Origin: CAZYVA01 sp964650695
Lineage (GTDB): Bacteria > Bacillota > Clostridia > Lachnospirales > Lachnospiraceae
NCBI GenBank assembly: GCA_964650695.1
Contig: CAZYVA010000008.1
Location: forward strand, 1 to 38,912
Reading direction: 5' to 3'
DNA: 38,912 nt
Part shown: one piece after another, positions 32,545 through 38,912 of the stretch
Numbering within the stretch: the stretch's first letter is position 1
Layout of the letters: the number at the start of each line of letters is the position of its first letter
The notes under the pieces: generated by a model
Databases searched by the model: none
Seen by the model: the letters and a program-made list of their open reading frames with translations, nothing else
Told to the model about the DNA's origin: nothing
Position numbers and translations under genes: made by a program

Positions 32545-32742
32545 CTAAGATTTTTTCTTCAGGCTGCGGGTGTTTTTTTCCACCATCTTCCTCGCGGCCA
32601 TGATCTGATGCCCGCACCCCTTGCATTTCAGCCGGAAATCCGCCCCCACGCGCAGGATCTCCCACTCTTTGCTGCCGCAAGGGTGCTGCTTTTTCAGAGT
32701 CACAATATCCCCCACCTCATAAAAATATGCCCCCATATCCAT
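32545..32742 (-). CDS. DUF951 family protein
   Basis: A 65-residue protein (MDMGAYFYEVGDIVTLKK) with QHPCGSKEWEILRVGADFRLKCKGCGHQIM: one Cys plus a CKGCG pair, the typical DUF951 pattern, suggesting a small zinc-binding SH3-like fold. Function unknown; widespread in Firmicutes. The ATG follows GAAGGGAG and lies ten bases past the sortase stop, so it is the third gene of the desulfidase-sortase unit. Confidence 0.87.
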   Translation of the reverse strand: MDMGAYFYEVGDIVTLKKQHPCGSKEWEILRVGADFRLKCKGCGHQIMAARKMVEKNTRSLKKKS

Positions 32743-32752
32743 AGCTCCCTTC

Positions 32753-33529
32753 TTATTGAAAAGCTCCTTCCGCTTCCTTGACCCCCCGGACGACGAACCG
32801 GTGCTGGTCGCTGGCGCTGGTGCATGTAGAAAGCGTCACGATCGTATCGCCAATATCCACATCTATTCCCGTATCATACGCGGCTGTCTCCTTCGTCATG
32901 TTCAGGAATCCCTGGAAATCTTCATCGGAGAAAAACTCAATATCGTAAGTCCTGGTCGCATCCACTACCTCGCCGACCGAATAGATATGATACGTGATTT
33001 TCCTCCCATCCCGCGTATAAATATAAAAATACGGATTTTCCTCCCAGAAGGACTTATCGCTGTAATCGGACAAATGGCGGAACATGGAACCGTTCCTCAT
33101 ACGGTGCCCGTAAATGATCGAATTCCGGTCGGTGAAGCTGCTGTTATTCGCCGTTTTCAAAAAAATCGCCCCCAGCGTATTCTCATTGGCGGAGAAAGTC
33201 TTGTGCAAGTATTGCTGGTCATCTGTCCCCTGCACGATCGGGTAATTGATTTCCTCCGGCTCCGGATAGAAACGGATCCACCCGATGGTGTCCGGATTGA
33301 TCGCCAGCAGCTTATCAAAATCAACCTGGAAATCATCCTCATCCCCTTCTCCGTCCCCGCCTGCTGTTGCCAACTCCTGGATTTCTTTATATTCCTGGTC
33401 CCCATCCCAGTAGCCCTTTCCGATTTTGAACAACTGATATGCCGACACTGCGAATACCGCCAATGCCAACAGGATGATGAAGTTGGAAAACCCGTGTTTT
33501 TTCTTTTTTTTCCTGCGTCCTGCCGCCAT
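32753..33529 (-). CDS. srtB: Class B sortase
   Basis: Sortases cleave a sorting signal on secreted proteins and attach them to the cell wall. The 258-residue protein has a poly-Lys N-terminus, one membrane anchor (NFIILLALAVFAVSAYQLF), a disordered acidic linker and a sortase B barrel: WIRFYPEPEEINYPIVQG, catalytic His in NSIIYGHRM, catalytic Cys in VTLSTCTSASDQHRFVVRG with the Arg in the same segment. GGGAGG precedes the ATG. No substrate with a sorting motif is encoded near it, so this is a housekeeping-type orphan sortase; the symbol is by class. Confidence 0.92.
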   Translation of the reverse strand: MAAGRRKKKKKHGFSNFIILLALAVFAVSAYQLFKIGKGYWDGDQEYKEIQELATAGGDGEGDEDDFQVDFDKLLAINPDTIGWIRFYPEPEEINYPIVQGTDDQQYLHKTFSANENTLGAIFLKTANNSSFTDRNSIIYGHRMRNGSMFRHLSDYSDKSFWEENPYFYIYTRDGRKITYHIYSVGEVVDATRTYDIEFFSDEDFQGFLNMTKETAAYDTGIDVDIGDTIVTLSTCTSASDQHRFVVRGVKEAEGAFQ

Positions 33530-33557
33530 ACGAATGCCTCCCGTCCTGCTGTGAAAC

Positions 33558-34874
33558 TTAAGAATGCGCCCCTTTTTCCGGCTGCTTTTCCTGCATGATC
33601 TCTACAATGGTGTTTTCCGTCTGCACCATGCCCGGCGATGCGATCCGTCCCATATTTTTCATCGTCTCTTCCGGCGAAGCGCCGTTGATGCCATGGATGC
33701 CGGAAATGCAAACCCCGTCCATCGCCAGGTCCACAGCCCGGAAAGCTGCGTCCACCGCCACGATCCCTTTCATCACACAGCCATGGTTCCCGCCATCGCA
33801 GATCATGCCCGTCAGCCCGCTTGACATGTTGCGGATGACCATGCCAACCTGCTCCTCGCCGGCCCCGCGAAGGAAAGCAAGGCCGCACGCCATCCCTGTG
33901 CCTGCCGCGATCCCGCATCCGCAGAATGCGGAAAGCCGCCCGGAGTATTCCTTAATATACATCGTGACCAGGTCACTCAGCACAGTAGCGCGAAGAAGCC
34001 TTTCCTCCTCTACCGCTCCATAGTGGACCTGGAAATACGCGAACAACGGCATCGTCGCGATGATCCCATGCGCGCCGCTCCCGGTAATGCTCATGGCCGG
34101 CCTGGACAGCCCCAGCACGCGGGCTTCGATCGCCCCATTGCACAGAAGCTGCGCCGTAGCCTTTGCATCCTTGGAAATCACCTGTCCCCCATTTTCTTTC
34201 AGCAATTGCCTGGTGATGCTGGTGCGTTTGGAATGGACGCTTTCCTCTAACAGCTCCATATTCATCGAAAACGCATCCCGTATGAAAGAAATCTCTCTCT
34301 CCGGGACATTCCTGGTATACTCGAAAATCTGGTGGAACGTATAATCATGGATGTCTGCCTTTTGCGCCCCGGCTTCCTGACGCTCTGCTTGTTCCCCCGC
34401 AGGCTCTTTTTCTGCAAAGATGACTGCCCCGTTCCGCTCGATCCGCACGATATGGGTATGGGCGCCTCTGATTTTCACGGTACAGCTATCACACGCTGTC
34501 TCCACAGACGCATCGATCGCGATCTCCGATCCAATGTGATCCAAAACGACCGTTACTTTCCCTTCCGCCACCATTTTTTCCGCCTGCTTATCCTGCTCCG
34601 GCCGGATATCCGCAAGCGCCTCCAGCCCCAGCTCGGCCTTTGCCCCCACCGCGCCCAATGCCGCTGCGTACAGGTTCCCATAGTGGGCGGAATTGGGGAT
34701 GCCACAGGTAAACGCGTTTTTATACATGCCAGAATTTAAAGACACCGTAACTTTTTGCACCTCTCCCTCGGTATGCCTCTTTGCCGCCGCGACGGCAAAC
34801 GCAATCGCCCCCGGCTCGGTCACACCTAATGCAGGCTTCATATCCTCCCGGATGATTTTTGTAAGATTGTCCAC
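33558..34874 (-). CDS. L-cysteine desulfidase family protein (UPF0597/YhaM, serine dehydratase alpha-like)
   Basis: A 438-residue protein of the CdsB/YhaM family, which splits cysteine to pyruvate, ammonia and sulfide with a [4Fe-4S] cluster. Start is the GTG at 34874 (VDNLTKIIREDMKPALGVTEPGA) with AAGGAGG seven bases upstream; the apparent frame running on through the N gap is an artefact. Motifs: ALGVTEPGAIAFA, SGMYKNAFTCGIPN, SITGSGAHGIIATMPLFAY, CGCGIAAGTGMACG, CDGGNHGCVMK. It is first in a unit with sortase B and DUF951. In an acetogen it could supply sulfide for iron-sulfur clusters, which is inference. Confidence 0.87.
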   Translation of the reverse strand: MDNLTKIIREDMKPALGVTEPGAIAFAVAAAKRHTEGEVQKVTVSLNSGMYKNAFTCGIPNSAHYGNLYAAALGAVGAKAELGLEALADIRPEQDKQAEKMVAEGKVTVVLDHIGSEIAIDASVETACDSCTVKIRGAHTHIVRIERNGAVIFAEKEPAGEQAERQEAGAQKADIHDYTFHQIFEYTRNVPEREISFIRDAFSMNMELLEESVHSKRTSITRQLLKENGGQVISKDAKATAQLLCNGAIEARVLGLSRPAMSITGSGAHGIIATMPLFAYFQVHYGAVEEERLLRATVLSDLVTMYIKEYSGRLSAFCGCGIAAGTGMACGLAFLRGAGEEQVGMVIRNMSSGLTGMICDGGNHGCVMKGIVAVDAAFRAVDLAMDGVCISGIHGINGASPEETMKNMGRIASPGMVQTENTIVEIMQEKQPEKGAHS

Positions 34875-34917
34875 ACGCCCACCTCCTTGTATTTGGCCTC
34901 TGGTGATACCAGCTTGC

Positions 34918-35017
34918 NNNNNNNNNNNNNNNNNNNNNNNNNNNNNNNNNNNNNNNNNNNNNNNNNNNNNNNNNNNNNNNNNNNNNNNNNNNNNNNNNNN
35001 NNNNNNNNNNNNNNNNN
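34918..35017. other. Assembly gap (100 N)
   Basis: Exactly 100 N, the usual scaffold spacer of unknown true length. The promoter of the desulfidase gene is missing or partly hidden here. The right flank carries a repeat copy and the left flank (minus strand TGGTATCACCAGAGGCCAAA) resembles part of it, so the join may be a collapsed repeat. Confidence 0.99.
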
Positions 35018-35024
35018 TCGGATT

Positions 35025-35052
35025 TTTGTCTATTGACCCTGGTATCATCATT
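35025..35052 (-). repeat. Conserved transcript-start motif, copy 2
   Basis: Minus strand AATGATGATACCAGGG, T, CAATAGACAAA, preceded by TATAA, as in copy 1 at 5589-5617. It points toward the desulfidase gene across the gap, provided the scaffold join is right. Confidence 0.6.
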
Positions 35053-35077
35053 TTATACTTTTTTAATTCCTTGTTTC

Positions 35078-35105
35078 TTGACTTTCGGTTGAAAAAAGGT
35101 ATGAT
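35078..35105 (+). promoter_or_regulatory. Promoter of the zinc-ribbon gene
   Basis: TTGACT (35078-35083), 16 bases, TATGAT (35100-35105). The leader of about 70 bases includes the GTCAAA/TTTGAC hairpin. Confidence 0.55.
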
Positions 35106-35136
35106 GAAAACAATTATAGCATGAAATGATGTTGGG

Positions 35137-35152
35137 GTCAAAAGTCTTTGAC
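35137..35152. repeat. GTCAAA-AGTC-TTTGAC inverted repeat in the leader
   Basis: Perfect 6-bp arms around four bases, preceded by GGG and followed at 35157-35165 by ATGATACCA. The words GGGTCAA and ATGATACCA are the same as in the transcript-start motif, in another order, hinting at a shared protein or RNA signal. Confidence 0.4.
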
Positions 35153-35183
35153 TTCTATGATACCACGATTTGGAGGTTTTAGT

Positions 35184-35579
35184 GTGAGAGAAAAACTGAT
35201 GCGGTTTATGTACGGGCGTTATGGGTTTGATTCACTGGGGAAATGTTTGCTTGCGCTGGGGATCGTCCTGGCTGTCCTTTCCAATTTTCCCCACCTTCAC
35301 CGGCTGGCCATCCTTACGTGGGTCTGCCTGATCCTGATCTATTACCGGATGTTTTCAAAAAATATCTATAAACGTTCCGCCGAAAATCAGTGGTATCTGG
35401 CGAAAACCGCCAAACTCCGGAACTGGTTTTTCCGCCAGAAACAGCTCATGCAGCAGCGCAAAACGCATCATATTTACCGCTGCCCGTCCTGCAGGCAGAA
35501 AATCCGTGTCCCGCGCGGCAAAGGGCGCATCGAGATCCGCTGCCCCAAATGCAGCGCTACTTTCATCAAAAATAGTTAA
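35184..35579 (+). CDS. Membrane protein with C-terminal zinc ribbon
   Basis: From the GTG at 35184 (VREKLMRFMYGRYGFDSLGK; GGAGG seven bases upstream) the protein has 131 residues. Two hydrophobic segments (KCLLALGIVLAVLSNF and LAILTWVCLILIYYRMF) are followed by a basic helix and a zinc ribbon CPSC...CPKC (YRCPSCRQKIRVPRGKG, IEIRCPKCSATF). An in-frame ATG at 35148 lacks a ribosome site. I know similar Clostridia proteins only as hypothetical. It is followed by the DUF5685-DnaJ pair in the same direction. Confidence 0.82.
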   Translation: MREKLMRFMYGRYGFDSLGKCLLALGIVLAVLSNFPHLHRLAILTWVCLILIYYRMFSKNIYKRSAENQWYLAKTAKLRNWFFRQKQLMQQRKTHHIYRCPSCRQKIRVPRGKGRIEIRCPKCSATFIKNS

Positions 35580-35589
35580 GGAACCGTCC
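35577..35589. repeat. Dispersed word GGACGGTTCCTTA, copy 2
   Basis: TAAGGAACCGTCC, identical to 12266-12278; its first three bases are the stop codon of the zinc-ribbon gene. Confidence 0.45.
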
Positions 35590-35644
35590 ATCACGCGTAT
35601 GTTTTCCTATCGCCTGTAAAGGAATGCCGCTTCCTGCCCACGCC

Positions 35645-35660
35645 CCAGGAGGCCGCCCAT
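35645..35660. repeat. 16-bp dispersed repeat, copy 2
   Basis: CCAGGAGGCCGCCCAT, identical to 5681-5696, then AGT as at 18111-18113. It lies in the 142-base gap before the DUF5685 gene. Confidence 0.4.
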
Positions 35661-35721
35661 AGTGACGGGTTTTGCCATATTTTGAAATAGTTACGCCGCT
35701 TTATGCTGGCCAGGAGTTTTT

Positions 35722-36582
35722 ATGTTCGGCTATATTTCCATCAATAAATCTGAAATGAAATTCAAAGATTACGACATTTATCATTCCTATTACTGCGGCC
35801 TATGCAGACGCTTAAAAGAGCTTTTCGGGAGAAGCGCCCAACTGACGCTGACCTTTGATATGACCTTTTTGATCGTGCTGCTGACCAGCCTCTACGAACC
35901 GGAGGAAAAACTGGAAACCGTCCGCTGCATTGCCCACCCGCTGGAAAAGCACCCTGCACGGATGAATGAATTCACTTCCTACGCGGCGGCGATGAACCTT
36001 ATTTTTTCTTATTATAAATGCAAAGACGACTGGATGGATGAACGGAAACTCAAAAGCCGCCTCGCCTCCATCCTCTTAACGCCAAAAATGAAAACCTTAA
36101 AGGAACGTTATGCCGGGAAAATGTCCGCGACGGCTTCCCGCTTACAGCGTCTGTCGGATCTGGAACAACAACAGGAAGAAAACCTGGACGTCATGAGCGG
36201 TATTTTTGGCGAAACCATGGCGGAACTTTTTGCCTGCCGCCAGGACGAATGGGAGGCGGCTTTGCGCAGGATGGGCTTTTTCCTGGGCAAATTCATTTAC
36301 CTGATGGACGCGTATGAGGATGTAGAAAAGGATCTCAAAACCGGAGCTTACAACCCTTTGAAAAAAGAATTCAAAGAAAATCCTGATTTTGCCGGAAGCT
36401 GTAAGACCCTTTTGACAATGATGATGGCAGAATGCTCACGGGAATTTGAAAAGCTCCCACTCGTGCTTTATACGGAAATTCTCAGAAATGTCTTGTATTC
36501 CGGCGTGTGGAGCAGGTATACTATCATTACCGCCAAACGGCAGGAAAAACAGGGTTACGATTCACAAGGAGCAGACCAATGA
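35722..36582 (+). CDS. DUF5685 family protein
   Basis: A 286-residue, mainly helical protein beginning MFGYISINKSEMKFKDYDIYHSYYCGLCRRLKE, the DUF5685 signature with its CGLC pair. Further conserved pieces are LTFDMTFLIVLLTSLYEPEE, CIAHP, NLIFSYYKCKDDWMDE and GKFIYLMDAYEDVEKDLKTG; the Asp-rich helices recall the all-alpha prenyl synthase fold, though I cannot claim activity. AGGAG precedes the ATG. Its stop overlaps the dnaJ-like start (ATGA), so the two are coupled and probably act together. Confidence 0.86.
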   Translation: MFGYISINKSEMKFKDYDIYHSYYCGLCRRLKELFGRSAQLTLTFDMTFLIVLLTSLYEPEEKLETVRCIAHPLEKHPARMNEFTSYAAAMNLIFSYYKCKDDWMDERKLKSRLASILLTPKMKTLKERYAGKMSATASRLQRLSDLEQQQEENLDVMSGIFGETMAELFACRQDEWEAALRRMGFFLGKFIYLMDAYEDVEKDLKTGAYNPLKKEFKENPDFAGSCKTLLTMMMAECSREFEKLPLVLYTEILRNVLYSGVWSRYTIITAKRQEKQGYDSQGADQ

Positions 36583-37310
36583 CAGATCCCTATAGCATCC
36601 TTGGCGTCAGCCGGGATGCAAGCGATGAAGAAATCAAAAAAGCCTACCGCAGCTTAAGCCGCAAATACCATCCGGACGCCAACATCAACAATCCGGACAA
36701 AAGCCAGGCCGAAGCAAAATTTAAAGAGATCCAGCAGGCCTACCAGCAGATCATGCGGGAAAAAGAATCCGGTTATTCAGGGACATATGGCTCTTCCCAT
36801 ACCTATGCGGATGGGGACGCCGATCCTTTCGGTGGATTTGGCTCCTTTGGCGGCGGGCCATTCCGCGGCTTTTACGGCAACTACCAGCAAACCGGGAACA
36901 CTGCTTCGGATGATGAAGAAGACCTGCATCTGCGCGCCGCAGGGAATTTCATCAACAGCGGCCGTTACCAGGAAGCCCTGAACCTTTTGAATACCATCCC
37001 CAACCGGACCGCCCAGTGGTACTATTACAGCGCCCTCGCAAATTCCGGCGCCGGGAACAATATCACCGCACTGGAGCATGCAAAGGAGGCGCTCCGCCTG
37101 CAGCCAGGCAACCCCCAGTACCAGATGCTGGTAAACCGCCTGGAAAACGGCGGTTCATGGTATCAGCAGCGCCAGGGCCCGTATACGACGACGTTCTCCA
37201 CCGGGAACAACTGGTGTCTCAAGCTCTGTATTGCCAACCTTGTCTGCAACCTCTGCTGCAACGGCATGTACTGCCAGGGGATGCCGGGCGGGGGCGGAGG
37301 ATATATTTAG
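36579..37310 (+). CDS. J-domain protein with TPR-like region
   Basis: A 243-residue co-chaperone-like protein. Residues 1-65 are a J domain (DPYSILGVSRDASDEEIKKA, HPD at 31-33) that would stimulate DnaK. A Gly/Phe-rich linker follows (about 80-115), then a helical repeat region (RAAGNFINSGRYQEALNLLN; WYYYSALANSGAGNNITALE) of TPR type, and a Cys-rich, Gly-rich end (WCLKLCIANLVCNLCCNGMY). It lacks the zinc-finger and substrate domains of true DnaJ. It starts with AAGGAG and an ATGA overlap on the DUF5685 gene. Confidence 0.9.
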   Translation: MTDPYSILGVSRDASDEEIKKAYRSLSRKYHPDANINNPDKSQAEAKFKEIQQAYQQIMREKESGYSGTYGSSHTYADGDADPFGGFGSFGGGPFRGFYGNYQQTGNTASDDEEDLHLRAAGNFINSGRYQEALNLLNTIPNRTAQWYYYSALANSGAGNNITALEHAKEALRLQPGNPQYQMLVNRLENGGSWYQQRQGPYTTTFSTGNNWCLKLCIANLVCNLCCNGMYCQGMPGGGGGYI

Positions 37311-37372
37311 CATCATCCTGCTGCCATGGCAATGGCATGCGGCTGAAAGGGAAGCCCTGGGATCCCGTCACG

Positions 37373-37395
37373 TGCGTGCATAATATGCGTGCATA
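37373..37395. repeat. Direct repeat TGCGTGCATA (x2)
   Basis: TGCGTGCATA at 37373-37382 and 37386-37395, 13 bp apart, about 85 bp upstream of the -35 box of the sugar operon. The core GCGTGC is also in the palindrome at 37533-37549, so both are probably sites of one regulator. Confidence 0.5.
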
Positions 37396-37478
37396 TCTTC
37401 CCTGTGTGGCAACAATGACAAAGAAAGCACTCGAATTTGTCTAATTTGACAAAAATAAGAAAAATCGGAAAATAACAG

Positions 37479-37508
37479 TTGAACATTTATACAACCGCGT
37501 GGTATGAT
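37479..37508 (+). promoter_or_regulatory. sigma-A promoter of the sugar isomerase operon
   Basis: TTGAAC (37479-37484), 18 bases, TATGAT (37503-37508). A TTGACA at 37446-37451 lies further upstream without a good -10. Confidence 0.6.
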
Positions 37509-37532
37509 AAGCAAAGATAAGGCACGCGTTTA

Positions 37533-37549
37533 GCACGCAAAATGCGTGC
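37533..37549. promoter_or_regulatory. Palindromic operator candidate
   Basis: GCACGCAAAATGCGTGC, perfect 7-bp arms around three bases, just after the expected transcription start; a further GCACGC half-site lies at 37522-37527. The position suits a repressor such as a LacI-family protein. This, the promoter and the direct repeat fill the 322 bases between 37310 and 37633. Confidence 0.6.
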
Positions 37550-37632
37550 GGCGCCGGGGCGCTGGGGCGGGGACAGAAATCTTCCCCCTCCCTTTGCAAA
37601 AGGGTTTCGTCAAAAAGAACAGGAGGCGTAAT

Positions 37633-38556
37633 ATGAAAATCGCATTTGATGTTGATGTGTTGGCAAAGCAATCCATGGACATTAACTGGATGGTCCATCA
37701 AGTGGCGGACTGGGGCTACAAGTATATCGAGCAGTCCCCCCATCCGCGTATCAACCCGTTTTACAAGCACCCGCTTTTCTCAAAGGAATGTGAGGATGAA
37801 TACCGCAAGGCATTAAAAGAGACGGGTGTGGAGATTTCTTCTTTTATCGTTGTGTACCGCTGGAGCGGCCCTACCGAGGAGCAAAGGCAGCATGCGGTCG
37901 CAAATTGGAAGAGGATTATAGAGATTGCGGTAAATATGGGCGTCCCGGTTATCAATACAGAATTTTCCGGCGATCCGAACCAGCAGGAAATCTGCAATGG
38001 GATGTTCTTCCGTTCAATGGAAGAGCTGCTTCCAATCATCGAAAGGGAGGGCCTGCGTGTGGAACTGCAGTCCCATCCGTATGATTTTGTCGAGCTGAAC
38101 GATGAGGCGTGCGACATCGTAAAATCCTTCCGCTCACCGAACCTGGGGTATGTATATTCGGCTTCCCATGGTTTCTTCTACGACCAGGGCAAGGGCGATG
38201 TGCGGCATATGCTGAAATACGCGGGGGATGACCTGACGCACGTATTATTCGCGGATACCTACAACCAGACAAAAGACTGCCGCTACATCCTGAACCCGCC
38301 CTGGCTGAATGGCCGTGGACGCGCGGACGTGACGATCCATCAGCATACGGCGATGGGCGAAGGGGAAGTGGATTTCGATGGCATTTTTGAGACGATGCGC
38401 GAGATGGATTTCGCGAATAAGCAGTTGAAAGCAGATGCGCCGAAGGCCGGGGGGGACAATATTGCCTGCGTATCCTACTTTGGGTTCCCGGAAAAGATGG
38501 CCAAACAGGCGCCGGAAGCCCGCGAGCGGATCGAAAAAGAGCTTCTTGGAAAATAA
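37633..38556 (+). CDS. Sugar phosphate isomerase/epimerase-like TIM barrel
   Basis: A 307-residue protein (MKIAFDVDVLAKQSMDINWM) of the xylose-isomerase-like TIM barrel superfamily. Features are WGYKYIEQSPHPRINPF, a metal-ligand Glu candidate in VINTEFSGDPNQQE, VELQSHPYDFVEL, a further Asp/His region HVLFADTYN, and HTAMGEGEVDFDGIFETM, which is the usual C-terminal GxGxVDF motif. AGGAGG precedes the ATG. It would interconvert a keto or aldo sugar; which sugar cannot be read. It is the first gene after a palindromic operator and is followed by a sugar ABC ATPase, so it is probably induced by its sugar. Confidence 0.85.
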   Translation: MKIAFDVDVLAKQSMDINWMVHQVADWGYKYIEQSPHPRINPFYKHPLFSKECEDEYRKALKETGVEISSFIVVYRWSGPTEEQRQHAVANWKRIIEIAVNMGVPVINTEFSGDPNQQEICNGMFFRSMEELLPIIEREGLRVELQSHPYDFVELNDEACDIVKSFRSPNLGYVYSASHGFFYDQGKGDVRHMLKYAGDDLTHVLFADTYNQTKDCRYILNPPWLNGRGRADVTIHQHTAMGEGEVDFDGIFETMREMDFANKQLKADAPKAGGDNIACVSYFGFPEKMAKQAPEARERIEKELLGK

Positions 38557-38654
38557 AACACGGATGGGGCGAAAAAGCCCGTCCATACAGCATGAAGGAT
38601 ATCCGTGGGACAGATCGTGGGATATGCCGGGAAGATCCCGGATATCCGAGGGAA

Positions 38655-38692
38655 GGAACATACCGAGGATGGTATGTTCCTTTTGATTTTTT
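38655..38692 (+). terminator. Rho-independent terminator after the isomerase gene
   Basis: Perfect 10-bp stem GGAACATACC / GGTATGTTCC with a six-base loop, then TTTTGATTTTTT. About 100 bases past the isomerase stop. Between them lie the hairpin CCGGGA-AGA-TCCCGG (38627-38641) and inverted GGATATCC words. Confidence 0.85.
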
Positions 38693-38787
38693 CAAAAGCG
38701 CCAAAAAGAACCCCCTTTTTCGGCTTGTTTTTACAAAAAAAACCCCCTTCCATGTGAAAAATGTGGGTTTCAAAAAAAAAGCCTGTT

Positions 38788-38796
38788 TGCTAGAAT
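38788..38796 (+). promoter_or_regulatory. Extended -10 promoter of the ABC transporter gene
   Basis: TGCTAGAAT, a TGn-extended -10 (TAGAAT 38791-38796); the -35 region (TTTCAA, 17 bases upstream) is weak. It lies beyond the terminator, so the transporter has its own start. Confidence 0.45.
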
Positions 38797-38844
38797 GATT
38801 ACAGTGGAAAAAATATAGGAAAAAAACAGGGAAGGAGGGAGACT

Positions 38845-38912
38845 ATGGAATACATATTGGAAATGAAAGATATCAGCAAGACCTTCCCAGGAGTGAAAGC
38901 GCTTGATCATGT
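38845..38912 (+). CDS. Sugar ABC transporter ATP-binding protein (partial, N-terminus only)
   Basis: The last 68 bases encode MEYILEMKDISKTFPGVKAL, the unmistakable opening of the duplicated-ATPase subunits of ribose/galactose/xylose importers (RbsA, MglA, XylG). AAGGAGGGAG precedes the ATG. The Walker motifs lie beyond the right edge. With the isomerase upstream it defines a sugar uptake and conversion locus. Confidence 0.85.
   Translation, partial: MEYILEMKDISKTFPGVKALDH

Noticed and set aside
33558..35141. A desulfidase frame running through the N gap (527 residues)
   Set aside because: The extension is made of N codons and unrelated sequence; a GTG with a strong ribosome site at 34874 gives the family's normal length.
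38562..38588. Hairpin with GGATGGGGC / GCCCGTCC arms just after the isomerase gene as terminator
   Set aside because: Imperfect stem without a T-run; the stem at 38655-38692 is much better.
1..38912. CRISPR arrays, tRNA, rRNA, insertion sequences, phage genes
   Set aside because: No regular repeat-spacer pattern, no tRNA or rRNA-like sequence and no transposase or integrase frame was seen.

Overview
The window looks like a chromosomal segment of a spore-forming, acetogenic member of the Clostridia, most probably Lachnospiraceae. This rests on gene content (a Wood-Ljungdahl operon, spoVAD/spoVAE with a sigma-G-type promoter, class B sortase, DUF951, RelQ-type alarmone synthetase, DUF5685-DnaJ pair) and on protein style; species is not resolved. 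A run of 100 N (34918-35017) shows that this is a scaffold, not finished sequence.

Layout. 1-5.6 kb (minus strand): clpB, running off the left edge, under a CIRCE-like element and a sigma-A promoter; then, transcribed in the order purO-type IMP cyclohydrolase, stand-alone AICAR formyltransferase, glmM. 5.9-11.9 kb: mixed housekeeping genes (membrane acyltransferase, greA, relQ-mutY, PAP2 phosphatase, cob(I)alamin adenosyltransferase, two conserved small proteins). 11.9-13.3 kb: spoVAD-spoVAE. 13.4-32.2 kb (minus strand): a nearly continuous 19-kb one-carbon operon, transcribed from about 32.25 kb leftwards as metV-rnfC fusion, metV, metF, folD, fhs, fchA, formate/nitrite channel, DUF2284 protein, a His-rich small protein, cooT-like, cooC, acsB, acsD, acsC, acsE, acsV and finally a soluble hybrid histidine kinase. 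32.5-34.9 kb (minus strand): cysteine desulfidase family gene, sortase B, DUF951. 35.2-37.3 kb (plus strand): zinc-ribbon membrane protein, DUF5685, DnaJ/TPR protein. 37.4-38.9 kb: start of a regulated sugar operon (TIM-barrel isomerase/epimerase, then the first codons of a sugar ABC ATPase).

How the genes work together. Fhs, FchA, FolD and MetF/MetV carry formate to methyl-tetrahydrofolate; AcsE moves the methyl group to the corrinoid iron-sulfur protein AcsCD; AcsB condenses methyl, CO and CoA to acetyl-CoA; AcsV re-activates the corrinoid; CooC and the CooT-like protein probably serve nickel insertion. The RnfC-like fusion probably feeds electrons to the methylene-THF reductase. The catalytic CO dehydrogenase (acsA/cooS), formate dehydrogenase, hydrogenase and the Rnf complex proper are not in the window. 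Outside the operon, the formyl-THF-using AICAR formyltransferase and the cobalamin adenosyltransferase touch the same cofactor pools.

The most interesting items are the duplicated MetV module (one copy fused to RnfC), the absence of acsA from an otherwise full ACS operon, the uncharacterised small proteins between fchA and cooC, and a cytosolic hybrid kinase with an unrecognised C-terminal domain at the end of the operon.
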